Shown in pieces: positions 17,970-25,554 of a DNA stretch of 64,000 nucleotides (the first letter of the stretch is position 1; each line of letters begins with the position of its first letter). Origin of the DNA: Lewinellaceae bacterium (lineage in GTDB: Bacteria; Bacteroidota; Bacteroidia; Chitinophagales; Saprospiraceae); contig JACJXW010000004.1 in assembly GCA_020636405.1 (NCBI GenBank), positions 496,001-560,000 on the forward strand, given 5' to 3'. A program made the translations under genes and the position numbers. The notes under the pieces were generated by a model. That model did no database searches, was not told where the DNA came from, and saw nothing but the letters and a program-made list of their open reading frames with translations.

Positions 17970-18839
17970 TCAGTCTTCCGCTTCGTACATCCGGCTTCCC
18001 CGGGCGACGATAAAAATGCTGATTTCAAAGAGCAGGTATAGCGGGAAGGCCACCAGCAGCTGGGTAAGGCCGTCGACCGTAGGGGTGATGATGCCTGCCA
18101 CCACCAGGATACCGACGATGGCGTGGCGGCGATAGGTGCGCATACTATCGGCGCCCAGTAGCCCGATCCGGGCCAGAAAATAACAGATCATCGGCAACTG
18201 AAAGATCAGCCCCATAGGCAGGGTAAAGATAAGCATGTAGTTGATATAGGAACTCAGGGTAGGAGTATTCTCCACTCCGGCAATGGTGAAGCCCATCAAC
18301 CAACTGATCGAGACCGGCGCCAGGAGGTAGTACCCAAAACCAACGCCCGCGAAAAAAAGGAGGGAGCAAACGACCACGACACTGCGGATTGACCTCCTTT
18401 GCCCTTCGGGGATAAAGGGCGCCACGAAATTGCCCAGTTCCAGCAGTACATACGGGAAGGTTGCCAGCAGCCCGATCAGGAAAGATACCTTGATGCTGAT
18501 GATGAAAGGCTCTCCAAAACCGATGGCCAGCCTGCTGAAAACGGGCGGTTCCAGGCAAACCAGCCCCTGAGCGCCTATCATTTTTGATACGGCGCAGGAA
18601 ATGCGGTAGGTGATGAACCCGGGTTCCGCCGGGGCAAAGACAATTTCCGTAAAGAGCCACCTGTGGAAACAGAAAAAAATGATCCCGGCCGTGCTGATCA
18701 CTATCAGGGAGCGGAAAATGTGCATGCGCAGCTTTTCCAGTTCATCCCATATCGAGCGTTCGGGCTGTCCGGTAGCTTCACGGAGCCTGTCGGCCAGGCC
18801 TTTTTTCTTATTGACGATAAATTCCTTATTCGCCGCCAT
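17970..18839 (-). CDS. TatC paralogue lacking conserved signal-binding glutamates
   Basis: A 289-residue TatC-family protein with six helices, clearly related to the copy at 3700-4554 (shared FIISIKVSF, SSYINYM, YRRHAIVGIL, PLYLLFEISI). Three glutamates known to matter in E. coli TatC are changed: the E15 position is K36 (DELEKLR), the E103 position is Q147 (PFIPEGQ) and the E170 position is Q214 (LIFQLP). The TPPDV motif is also altered to TPTVDG. E15 and E103 form the twin-arginine binding site, so this copy may not bind signals normally. It stands upstream of tatA. Confidence 0.88.
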   Translation of the reverse strand: MAANKEFIVNKKKGLADRLREATGQPERSIWDELEKLRMHIFRSLIVISTAGIIFFCFHRWLFTEIVFAPAEPGFITYRISCAVSKMIGAQGLVCLEPPVFSRLAIGFGEPFIISIKVSFLIGLLATFPYVLLELGNFVAPFIPEGQRRSIRSVVVVCSLLFFAGVGFGYYLLAPVSISWLMGFTIAGVENTPTLSSYINYMLIFTLPMGLIFQLPMICYFLARIGLLGADSMRTYRRHAIVGILVVAGIITPTVDGLTQLLVAFPLYLLFEISIFIVARGSRMYEAED

Positions 18840-18941
18840 GTGCTGAGGCTTCTCCTGCCTGTCCTGGCCGGAAAGAAGTAGGCCAAAGGTGAGGTAAATC
18901 TATTGAATTTACCAGTATCCCCTCCTTTTTTTAGGCCAACG

Positions 18942-19979
18942 TCAGCGGCCGGGCTTGTAGCGGGATTCATCCATTAAGGCCTGGGCATCCGGGAGGGCCA
19001 ACAACTGAGGCAGAGTGGTTTCCGGATGTTTCTTCATATAGGCTTTAACGATCTGCCAGCCCACCCAGTTGGCAGTCCGGCCCGGAGCTTCAGGAGGCAT
19101 CCCCGGCGAGTGGGGGCTGAAGTCCACCAGCTTTCGGATGTTTTGCCAGTCGCTGGAATAGAGGAGGTTCTCTTTGAGGAAATAGGCCCACATTTCCAGC
19201 TCGTTGTCCTGAAGCCATTGTACCTGGGCGGAGGTTACCTCCAGCTTAATGCTGTCTGGAGTGTAGGGAAGCAGCAGGTCGAGGGTGTAGAGCTTTTTGC
19301 CGTTGTGTACCATCATATCGAGCAGGCGGTTGCCGGGAGGAGGGCCGGCCAGCCCGTCGATGAGGGCTTGTACGGTTTTGGAAACCAGGTGGCTGCGGTT
19401 GAAGGTTCGGATCAGGTATTCGGAGAATACCGGGTTGTTGGGGTCGATCTTCCGGTAAGGATAAGAGTCGCCCAGGAAGAAATCGAGCCCAACTGCCAGC
19501 CCGTTGTCTTCGAATACGAAGGCGGCCATGGTAAATTCCGAGAGGAAAGTAGTGACGGTAGGGGCCGGTTCTGCCGGGAAGTAATACCTGAAATAGCGGA
19601 AAGCTTGTTCGAATTCGGTTTCAATGTCCTGCATATTTCCGTACCTTGCCTGGCAGGTATCGAACAGAGAACGCATCGCAGGGTGCGTAATAAAGCCTCG
19701 GTAGAACGCGGTGTCGGCCATAGGCACGCCGAGCACCTGGCCGAAAAAGATGGTGCTGAACTCCGGATAGGATTCTTTCAGCCCGGCCAGCCCGGTTGCC
19801 ATGCGGTTGGTGTCCAGGCCAAAAAGATCTTGCTCGAAACGCCGGATGGAAATATCCGCTTCAATATCGGAGACGTCAGGTATCTCCCGGCTGCTATCCG
19901 GCCGGCAGCCGGATGTGGATATTAGGAAGGACAACGAAAATAAGAACGCGACGAGCAAAGAACCTCTTGAACAAGTCAT
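18942..19979 (-). CDS. gldB: Gliding motility lipoprotein GldB
   Basis: The protein has 345 residues with a lipoprotein signal (hydrophobic h-region, then STSGC). GldB motifs follow: RFEQDLFGLDTNRM near residue 45, and near the C-terminus WAYFLKENLLYSSD, PGMPPEAPGR and WVGWQIVKAYMKKHPE. GldB is needed for gliding in Flavobacterium johnsoniae; its biochemical role is unclear, and the fold is a zinc-peptidase-like domain. The start at 19979 fits the signal peptide. A longer frame to 20570 overlaps the divergent barrel gene and is rejected. Confidence 0.9.
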   Translation of the reverse strand: MTCSRGSLLVAFLFSLSFLISTSGCRPDSSREIPDVSDIEADISIRRFEQDLFGLDTNRMATGLAGLKESYPEFSTIFFGQVLGVPMADTAFYRGFITHPAMRSLFDTCQARYGNMQDIETEFEQAFRYFRYYFPAEPAPTVTTFLSEFTMAAFVFEDNGLAVGLDFFLGDSYPYRKIDPNNPVFSEYLIRTFNRSHLVSKTVQALIDGLAGPPPGNRLLDMMVHNGKKLYTLDLLLPYTPDSIKLEVTSAQVQWLQDNELEMWAYFLKENLLYSSDWQNIRKLVDFSPHSPGMPPEAPGRTANWVGWQIVKAYMKKHPETTLPQLLALPDAQALMDESRYKPGR

Positions 19980-20041
19980 AAAAAATATGCTTTTTTGATA
20001 TCCATGTGGGCCGGTGCGTTTCCGGAAAGCCCCCCGGGTGG

Positions 20042-20049
20042 TAAATTTG
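20042..20049 (+). promoter_or_regulatory. -7 promoter box before the PorT-like gene
   Basis: TAAATTTG matches TAnnTTTG. It lies 95 bp before the ATG at 20145, giving a leader of roughly 90 bases. Confidence 0.5.
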
Positions 20050-20144
20050 TCCCGGAACCCGTAAAAGTGTGCCCGGCCAAAGGGCATTTCCAAAAAAATG
20101 GCGATTTTCGGGCTGTGGTATCGTTCACAAAAAACTAAAGAATA

Positions 20145-20870
20145 ATGAAAAAAATTGTTGTTTTCACTGCCTTTTTGACTTTCCTCCTGGCAGATGTGCA
20201 GGCGCAGGATGTTCGCTTCGGCTTTCAACTCAGCCCTGCTTTCAGCTGGATGACTTCCAACACCAATAAAGTGAACAGCAGTGGCACCAACCTGGGCCTC
20301 AAGCTTGGTATGGTCGGCGAATATTACTTTCAGGAAAACTATGCGGTGACCAGTGGCCTCGGTTTTTTCTTCAATACCGGTGGCACGTTGTTGCACGAAC
20401 GGGCCGGAAACTTTTGGGTGAATTCGGAATTGCCCGAGAGCTGCCGTGCCGCCACGGAAAATAAAACCATGACCAAGCTGAAGTACAACCTGCAGTATGT
20501 GGAAATCCCCCTGGGCCTGAAAATGCGTACCCGGGAATTCGGCTACTTGCGGTACTTCATCGAACCCCACCTCGGATTGGGTTTCCGCACGCAGGCTACC
20601 GGCGACATTACCAGTGAGGGAGCAGAATGCCAGGACATCAACATCCGTTCTGATGTGAACCTGCTCAACCTTTTCTGGGGCATCAACGGCGGTATTGAAT
20701 ACAGTGTTTCGGAAAGCACCTCCCTGGTCGGAGGCGCTGGCCTGCAGTTCGGCTTTGCCGATGCCTCCAAGGATGATGACACCGTCATTCTGGAAAACGG
20801 CACCCAGGCGGCAGAAAAGTCCAAGGGTTCCATCCGGGCCTTTGTCATCAAGCTGGGGGTCATCTTTTAG
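20145..20870 (+). CDS. PorT-family outer membrane beta-barrel protein
   Basis: A 241-residue protein with signal peptide ending VQAQ. The barrel motifs LGLKLGMVGEYYFQENYAV, LQYVEIPLGLKMRT and FWGINGGIEYSV match the broad PorT/OMP_b-brl_2 family. True PorT/SprT is a T9SS accessory protein, but many barrels carry the family name and this sequence cannot tell them apart. It is divergent from gldB, which makes a gliding/T9SS role plausible. Confidence 0.8.
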   Translation: MKKIVVFTAFLTFLLADVQAQDVRFGFQLSPAFSWMTSNTNKVNSSGTNLGLKLGMVGEYYFQENYAVTSGLGFFFNTGGTLLHERAGNFWVNSELPESCRAATENKTMTKLKYNLQYVEIPLGLKMRTREFGYLRYFIEPHLGLGFRTQATGDITSEGAECQDINIRSDVNLLNLFWGINGGIEYSVSESTSLVGGAGLQFGFADASKDDDTVILENGTQAAEKSKGSIRAFVIKLGVIF

Positions 20871-20981
20871 GGAATGAAGAATTGAATGAGTGGATAGAAT
20901 TGAAATGCGTTTAAATCTGAAAGGAATACTTTTTTACATTTTGGTTTTATTCACTCATTCACTAAATCCGTCCTTCATTCC
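20871..20981. repeat. Bipartite inverted repeat after the PorT-like gene
   Basis: GGAATGAAG (20871-20879) pairs with CTTCATTCC (20973-20981). Inside it, 20884-20896 pairs with 20948-20960 with one mismatch. The 111-bp palindromic unit starts right after the stop codon. It may be a terminator-like or dispersed palindromic element. Confidence 0.5.
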
Positions 20982-21022
20982 TTTCGCGGACTTTCCTCAT
21001 TAGGCAATCTCGCTGAAATGTT

Positions 21023-21030
21023 TATTTTTG
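21023..21030 (+). promoter_or_regulatory. -7 promoter box before nadC
   Basis: TATTTTTG fits TAnnTTTG, 23 bp before the chosen nadC start. Its position argues for the ATG at 21054 rather than the earlier in-frame ATG at 21018. Confidence 0.55.
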
Positions 21031-21053
21031 CAGGCAAATTAAAAAACGGCCCA

Positions 21054-21917
21054 ATGATTGCAGAAGAGCAGAGCACAAAAACCTTTCTGGATTTCTTTGT
21101 TGAAAACGCCCTCAAAGAGGATGTCGGAACTGGAGACCATACCTCCCTGGCCTGTATTCCTGCCGATGGCCGTAGCCGTGCCCGGTTGCTGATCAAAGAT
21201 CCGGGGGTTTTAGCAGGGGTGGAAGTGGCTCGCCACATTTTTCATAGGGTAGACCCTACCGCTTCGCTGGATGTGTATTTCGAAGATGGAAAGGCGGTCA
21301 GTGCCGGCGATGTGGCCTTTGAAGTGGAGTGCAATACCCGGGCGCTGCTCAAAGCCGAGCGCCTGGTACTCAATACCATGCAGCGGATGACCGGCATTGC
21401 CACCCTGAGCAACCGCTTTAAATTTGAGGTAGAAGACCTGCCGGTCAAAATACTGGATACCCGCAAGACCACTCCCCTCATCCGTTTTCTGGAGAAATGG
21501 GCGGTGCGCCTCGGGGGATGCGACAACTACCGCTTCGGGCTATACGATTGGATCATGATCAAGGACAACCACATCGATGCCTGTGGCGGTATACGGCAGG
21601 CCCTGGAGCGCGTGGCGGCCTATCAGCAAGAAAAAGGCCTCAGCCTGGGCGTTACCATTGAGGTGCGCAACCTGGTTGAACTGTACGAAGCGCTGGATGC
21701 CGGTAACTTCACCCGGGTATTACTCGATAACTTTGAGATCCCCCTGCTTCGGGAGGCCGTTCTGACCGTAAATAAAAAGTTTGAGACGGAAGCCTCCGGA
21801 GGGGTCAATATCCACAACGTCCGTCAGGTCGCCCAATCCGGGGTCGATTATGTTTCGGTAGGCGCTTTGACCCACTCGGCGGTGAGCCTCGACCTGAGCC
21901 TGAAGGTGGTTAAGTAG
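21054..21917 (+). CDS. nadC: Nicotinate-nucleotide pyrophosphorylase (carboxylating)
   Basis: A 287-residue cytoplasmic enzyme of NAD synthesis. It converts quinolinate and PRPP to nicotinate mononucleotide, CO2 and diphosphate. Family motifs: LKEDVGTGDHTS near residue 20, ERLVLNTMQRMTGIATLS near residue 105, LDTRKTTPLIRFLEKWAVRLGG near 138 with the substrate-binding Arg/Lys set, IKDNHI near 170 and GGVNIHNVRQVAQSGVDYVSVGALTHS at the C-terminus. Length and motifs are complete. nadA and nadB are not nearby. Confidence 0.96.
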   Translation: MIAEEQSTKTFLDFFVENALKEDVGTGDHTSLACIPADGRSRARLLIKDPGVLAGVEVARHIFHRVDPTASLDVYFEDGKAVSAGDVAFEVECNTRALLKAERLVLNTMQRMTGIATLSNRFKFEVEDLPVKILDTRKTTPLIRFLEKWAVRLGGCDNYRFGLYDWIMIKDNHIDACGGIRQALERVAAYQQEKGLSLGVTIEVRNLVELYEALDAGNFTRVLLDNFEIPLLREAVLTVNKKFETEASGGVNIHNVRQVAQSGVDYVSVGALTHSAVSLDLSLKVVK

Positions 21918-22336
21918 TCGAGGGGAGGCCAAGGGAGCCTTCCTGAGTTATCGGTTTCTGGCTTGCCGCTCCCAGTCCGTCCTGCTTATCAATCAATGAG
22001 TTGAAATGTTTAGTCATGCACGGAAATGAGGAAATGTATTCCGAACCTGAGCGGGCATTTCCATTGCGTTTGCGTTTCTTCACATTTCCATGTATTTCTC
22101 CGTTTGTATCCGGATTCCAAAGTACGTGGACACAAATAGCGAGACGAAGAACCAGGGGCAAGTCCTTGATATTCAATCCATATAAGTGCCTGGACAAAAA
22201 CAGGCGGACAATATAACCATATGGCAATATAGCCGGAACCCAGTGTGCATAGCCGTTTTGGCTCCGCTTCCCCAACTGGGAGGAGTGAAACTACAATTGT
22301 CCAAGCACTTACTTACACCAATCTCCCTGTACAGGC
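21918..22336. other. Intergenic region between nadC and tdk, nothing recognised
   Basis: No coding frame, tRNA or clear terminator is supported. Some short inverted matches (GGAAATG / CATTTCC near 22021-22090) exist but do not form a convincing element. Confidence 0.5.
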
Positions 22337-22987
22337 TTAGGCCAGCTTCCGTTCTTTGGCTTCCCCCTTTTGTTTGTTTTCCGGCCCTTCTTTAGCATGC
22401 AGGTCGAGGATGTTGCCCATATGGTAGCAGGTTCGGCAACGGGGCTCGTAAGTATCTTTTTCCCCCAGGACGACAGTATCAGGGTTATTGGACAGGCGGT
22501 AGGAGTGCGTGGCCAGGTTGCCGCAGTGCTGGCAGATAGCATGTACTTTGGTAATGTATTCAGCGACGGCGAGCAGGTTGGGCATGGGGCCGAAGGGTTT
22601 GCCACGAAAATCCATGTCCAGGCCGGCAACGATGATACGGATCCCGCGCAGGGCCAGCCGTTGGCAGTTTTCGGGCAGGTCGGCGTCGAAGAACTGAGCT
22701 TCGTCAATGCCGATCACATTGACCCCTTCCGTCAACTCCAGTAGCCGGGAAGAATGCTCGATCGGAGTGGAAAGAATGAAATTGGCATCGTGAGAAACGA
22801 CCTTGGCCTCGTCGTACCGCGTGTCAATTTTCGGCTTGAATATCTCTACTCTTTGGTTGGCGATCTTAGCTCGCTTCAACCTTCGGATGAGTTCTTCTGT
22901 TTTTCCAGAAAACATGGAGCCGCAGATCACTTCGATCCATCCACTGCGCTGCCCTTTGAAATGTGGTTCTAAAAACATAAACCTCAA
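22337..22987 (-). CDS. tdk: Thymidine kinase
   Basis: A 216-residue type II thymidine kinase that phosphorylates thymidine to dTMP using ATP. The P-loop GSMFSGKT is at residues 23-30, the Walker B/lid motif IGIDEAQFF near residue 92 and the thymidine-binding LDMDFRGKPFGP near 122. A structural zinc site is formed by CQHC near residue 150 and CRTC near 185. The C-terminal tail is basic. MRFMF is an unusual N-terminus; M4 is an alternative start. Confidence 0.96.
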   Translation of the reverse strand: MRFMFLEPHFKGQRSGWIEVICGSMFSGKTEELIRRLKRAKIANQRVEIFKPKIDTRYDEAKVVSHDANFILSTPIEHSSRLLELTEGVNVIGIDEAQFFDADLPENCQRLALRGIRIIVAGLDMDFRGKPFGPMPNLLAVAEYITKVHAICQHCGNLATHSYRLSNNPDTVVLGEKDTYEPRCRTCYHMGNILDLHAKEGPENKQKGEAKERKLA

Positions 22988-23104
22988 ATTACGCTTTAGG
23001 GTAAAGGTAGGAATTTCATCCGTACTGGTTGAAGAGATGGATATAAACTTTGACGTCCCTGGAAAGTAAACGGTGCTTTTACAGCATAGAACTTGCCAAC
23101 TCCT

Positions 23105-23112
23105 TATATTTG
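23105..23112 (+). promoter_or_regulatory. -7 promoter box
   Basis: TATATTTG is an exact TAnnTTTG match, 60 bp before the ATG at 23172. Confidence 0.55.
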
Positions 23113-23171
23113 CAATCAGCCTGTATCACAGATAATTTACTGAAAACCAAAAGAAATATAACAGAACAAAT

Positions 23172-23927
23172 ATGAACTTAAAGCAATCAAAGGTCGTCCT
23201 GGAAAAGATCAACGCCCTTCATAAAAGCATGAGTATGGATGAAGGCAGTGTCGCATCCATAGAACGCGACCTCATGCTTAGCTACATCAAACAGTTGTAT
23301 GAGCTCTTCCTCCACGGCGAGCCTGGACAGCCGGTAGAGATGAACAACCCTGGTGACGCCCGCCAGGAAAGGCAGGCGGTAAAGCGGACCTATACGCCTC
23401 CACGGATCATCGAGATCCCCGACACCCAGAAGAGCCCTCAAATGGGCCCCGGGCCGGATCCGTTGCCCGACCCCGTTCCTGAAAAACCGGAACCGGAACC
23501 CAAACGCGAGCCGGAACCAGAGCCCTGGCCGGCCCCAACCCCCCAGCCCCAACCGGTTCCGCCGCCGCCGCCTCAGCCACAGCCCCAGCCGCCGGTGGCC
23601 TCTACCGCTCCCTCTGCAAGCAGAGAAGTAGCGACTTTGTTTGAGTTCAAAGCTGCTACAGAATTGTCTGAAAAATTGAGCGAGCGGCCCATTCAGGACC
23701 TGACCAAAGCGCTGGCCATCAACGACCGCCTACTCTACATGAACGAGCTGTTCGGCAAAGACCTCAATGCCCTCAACGATACCCTCAGCATGCTGAACAG
23801 GTATCAGGGTATGGACGAGGCTCATGGCCTACTTTTTAACCTGGCGGAACAATACAACTGGACGGAGGAAGAACGGCAACCGGTGGCCCGTGATTTCATC
23901 AAGCTGGTGCGGAGAAGGTATCAATAA
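23172..23927 (+). CDS. Hypothetical protein with proline-rich linker
   Basis: A 251-residue cytoplasmic-type protein. Residues 1-45 are helical. Residues 85-145 form a Pro/Glu then Pro/Gln repeat linker (PEPEP, PQPQP, PPPPP). Residues 150-251 form a helical domain (LTKALAINDRLLYMNELFGKDLNALNDTL). Similar architectures occur across Bacteroidota with no known role. The linker probably holds two helical domains apart. No enzyme motif is seen. Confidence 0.75.
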   Translation: MNLKQSKVVLEKINALHKSMSMDEGSVASIERDLMLSYIKQLYELFLHGEPGQPVEMNNPGDARQERQAVKRTYTPPRIIEIPDTQKSPQMGPGPDPLPDPVPEKPEPEPKREPEPEPWPAPTPQPQPVPPPPPQPQPQPPVASTAPSASREVATLFEFKAATELSEKLSERPIQDLTKALAINDRLLYMNELFGKDLNALNDTLSMLNRYQGMDEAHGLLFNLAEQYNWTEEERQPVARDFIKLVRRRYQ

Positions 23928-24073
23928 TAACCGGCCCATTTATATACCAACACAGGGTTATTCCCGATAAAGGGCTCAACCCTTTTCGCCTGGCACAGGT
24001 TGAAATATTGTCATAGATGAATTGTCGTTGCTGGTTCCCCAAGCCAACAACAGGCTGCAAACAACCACTGCCG

Positions 24074-24781
24074 ATGACCAACAAGCAAAAATTCCGGGAA
24101 AGCTTCCTGTTGCCATTCTGGCTGATCGCCGTTCTATGGGGTGTTCAGCTTTTCCAGTCCCTCACCGGAGCAGACTTCGGCGTCTATGGGGTCTTTCCCC
24201 GGGAATCTTTCGGCCTTCGGGGTATTCTATTCTCCCCTCTTATCCACTCGGGTTGGCCGCACCTGCTTTCCAATACACCGCCGCTGTTCATGCTCAGCGC
24301 CATTGTGTTGTTCTTTTACCGGCGGATCGCCATTTCGAGTTTCGTAATGATCTACCTGCTTACCGGAGCTGCCGTATGGATGTTTGCCCGAGATAATGCT
24401 TTTCATATCGGCGCCAGCGGAGTAGTATATGGCCTGGTTGCCTTCGTCTTCTGGAACGGTATTTTTCGCCGCAACCTCAAGTCTATCGTCCTGGCTCTGA
24501 TCGTCGTTTTCTACTATGGATCCATGCTTATGGGCATTTTGCCCAATGGCGATGCCAATATCTCCTGGGAGAGCCACTTACTGGGCGGGCTGGTAGGGAT
24601 ATTCACTTCTTTCTGGTTTAAGAATACCATTGAAAAGGACGAAGAGCGGCCCGTTTATTCCTGGGAGCAGGAATCCGAGCAGGAAAGAGGCTACTTCCTC
24701 GATCGCGATGTATTTGAAAAGACCCGGCAGGAACGCCAGCGCGAACGCGACGACGATTGGTTCTCGACAGGTACGTGGTAA
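24074..24781 (+). CDS. Rhomboid-family intramembrane serine protease
   Basis: A 235-residue membrane protein with six helices. It carries the rhomboid signature: HLLSN (residues 67-71) supplying the oxyanion-hole His/Asn, GASG near residue 116 with the catalytic Ser, and ESHLLGG near residue 175 with the catalytic His. It would cleave membrane-embedded substrates. The C-terminal 50 residues are charged and cytoplasmic. The start at 24074 (MTNKQK) places a basic segment before helix 1; the frame extends to 24017 without support. A methyltransferase gene follows at 49 bp. Confidence 0.9.
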   Translation: MTNKQKFRESFLLPFWLIAVLWGVQLFQSLTGADFGVYGVFPRESFGLRGILFSPLIHSGWPHLLSNTPPLFMLSAIVLFFYRRIAISSFVMIYLLTGAAVWMFARDNAFHIGASGVVYGLVAFVFWNGIFRRNLKSIVLALIVVFYYGSMLMGILPNGDANISWESHLLGGLVGIFTSFWFKNTIEKDEERPVYSWEQESEQERGYFLDRDVFEKTRQERQRERDDDWFSTGTW

Positions 24782-24830
24782 AAAGACAGCACCTGCGAAG
24801 ATCGCCGAAACACCGTTCAACTATTCAACA

Positions 24831-25463
24831 ATGGTACCTTCCTGTTCCCATTCCTTTTACTCCCGTCTTGTTGCCCGTTTGTATGACCCGTTCCTGAGAG
24901 GTATGGAAAAAGGGTTTATGGAAGCCAGGCGGAAGGAATTGCTTCGCCGTGTACAAGGCAAAATACTGGAAGTGGGGGCTGGCACTGGCGCCAATTTCGC
25001 TTTTTACCCCCCACAGGTAGAGGTGTTGGCGGTGGATCCGTCTTCAGCCATGTTGAATTATGCCCGGAAGCGGCTGAGCCAAAGGGCTACCGGGGCCCGT
25101 ATCGCACTGCTGGAGGCGGACATTGGCGAGGCCAGCGTTAGAGCGGCAGTGCCCGAAGGCGGGTTTGATTACATCGTCTGCACTTTAGTATTGTGTTCGA
25201 TCCCGGAGGTGGCGGCTTCCCTGAGGCTATTTCGACAATGGCTGAAACCTGGGGGGCAATTGTTGGTTATCGAGCACATTCAAGATAAACGTCAGCCTCA
25301 GCGCTGGTTCCAGGGCGTAATCACACCAGTGTGGAAACACCTGGCGGAGGGCTGCCACCTCGACCGCCCAACCGACGAACTTCTAAAAGCGGCTGGCTTT
25401 CGGCCCGTGGAAGAATCCTATTATTACAGGTGGGTTCCATTTTACTGGGCTGTGCTGGAGTGA
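24831..25463 (+). CDS. Class I SAM-dependent methyltransferase
   Basis: A 210-residue protein with the Rossmann methyltransferase motifs ILEVGAGTGANF (residues 45-56), VLAVDPSSAML, DYIVCTLVLCSIP and LKPGGQLLVIEH. It resembles the small UbiE/METTL7-like group. The substrate is unknown. ATG 24831 is preferred over frames starting inside the rhomboid gene. Confidence 0.85.
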   Translation: MVPSCSHSFYSRLVARLYDPFLRGMEKGFMEARRKELLRRVQGKILEVGAGTGANFAFYPPQVEVLAVDPSSAMLNYARKRLSQRATGARIALLEADIGEASVRAAVPEGGFDYIVCTLVLCSIPEVAASLRLFRQWLKPGGQLLVIEHIQDKRQPQRWFQGVITPVWKHLAEGCHLDRPTDELLKAAGFRPVEESYYYRWVPFYWAVLE

Positions 25464-25554
25464 TGGCAGGCCTGCGGCTCTATTCTATTGTTTGACGGAT
25501 GTGCGGATACACAAACCCGCAAGTGAGCCAACGAGCCTTGCCTACCCGCTTCAC

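Noticed and set aside
18942..20570. Long reverse frame of 542 codons as a single gene
   Set aside because: The lipoprotein signal of GldB begins at 19979; the upstream part overlaps the divergent barrel gene and its promoter and has no family features.
22021..22110. GGAAATG/CATTTCC inverted matches after nadC
   Set aside because: Short arms with a long uneven spacer in A/T-rich DNA; could easily be chance.
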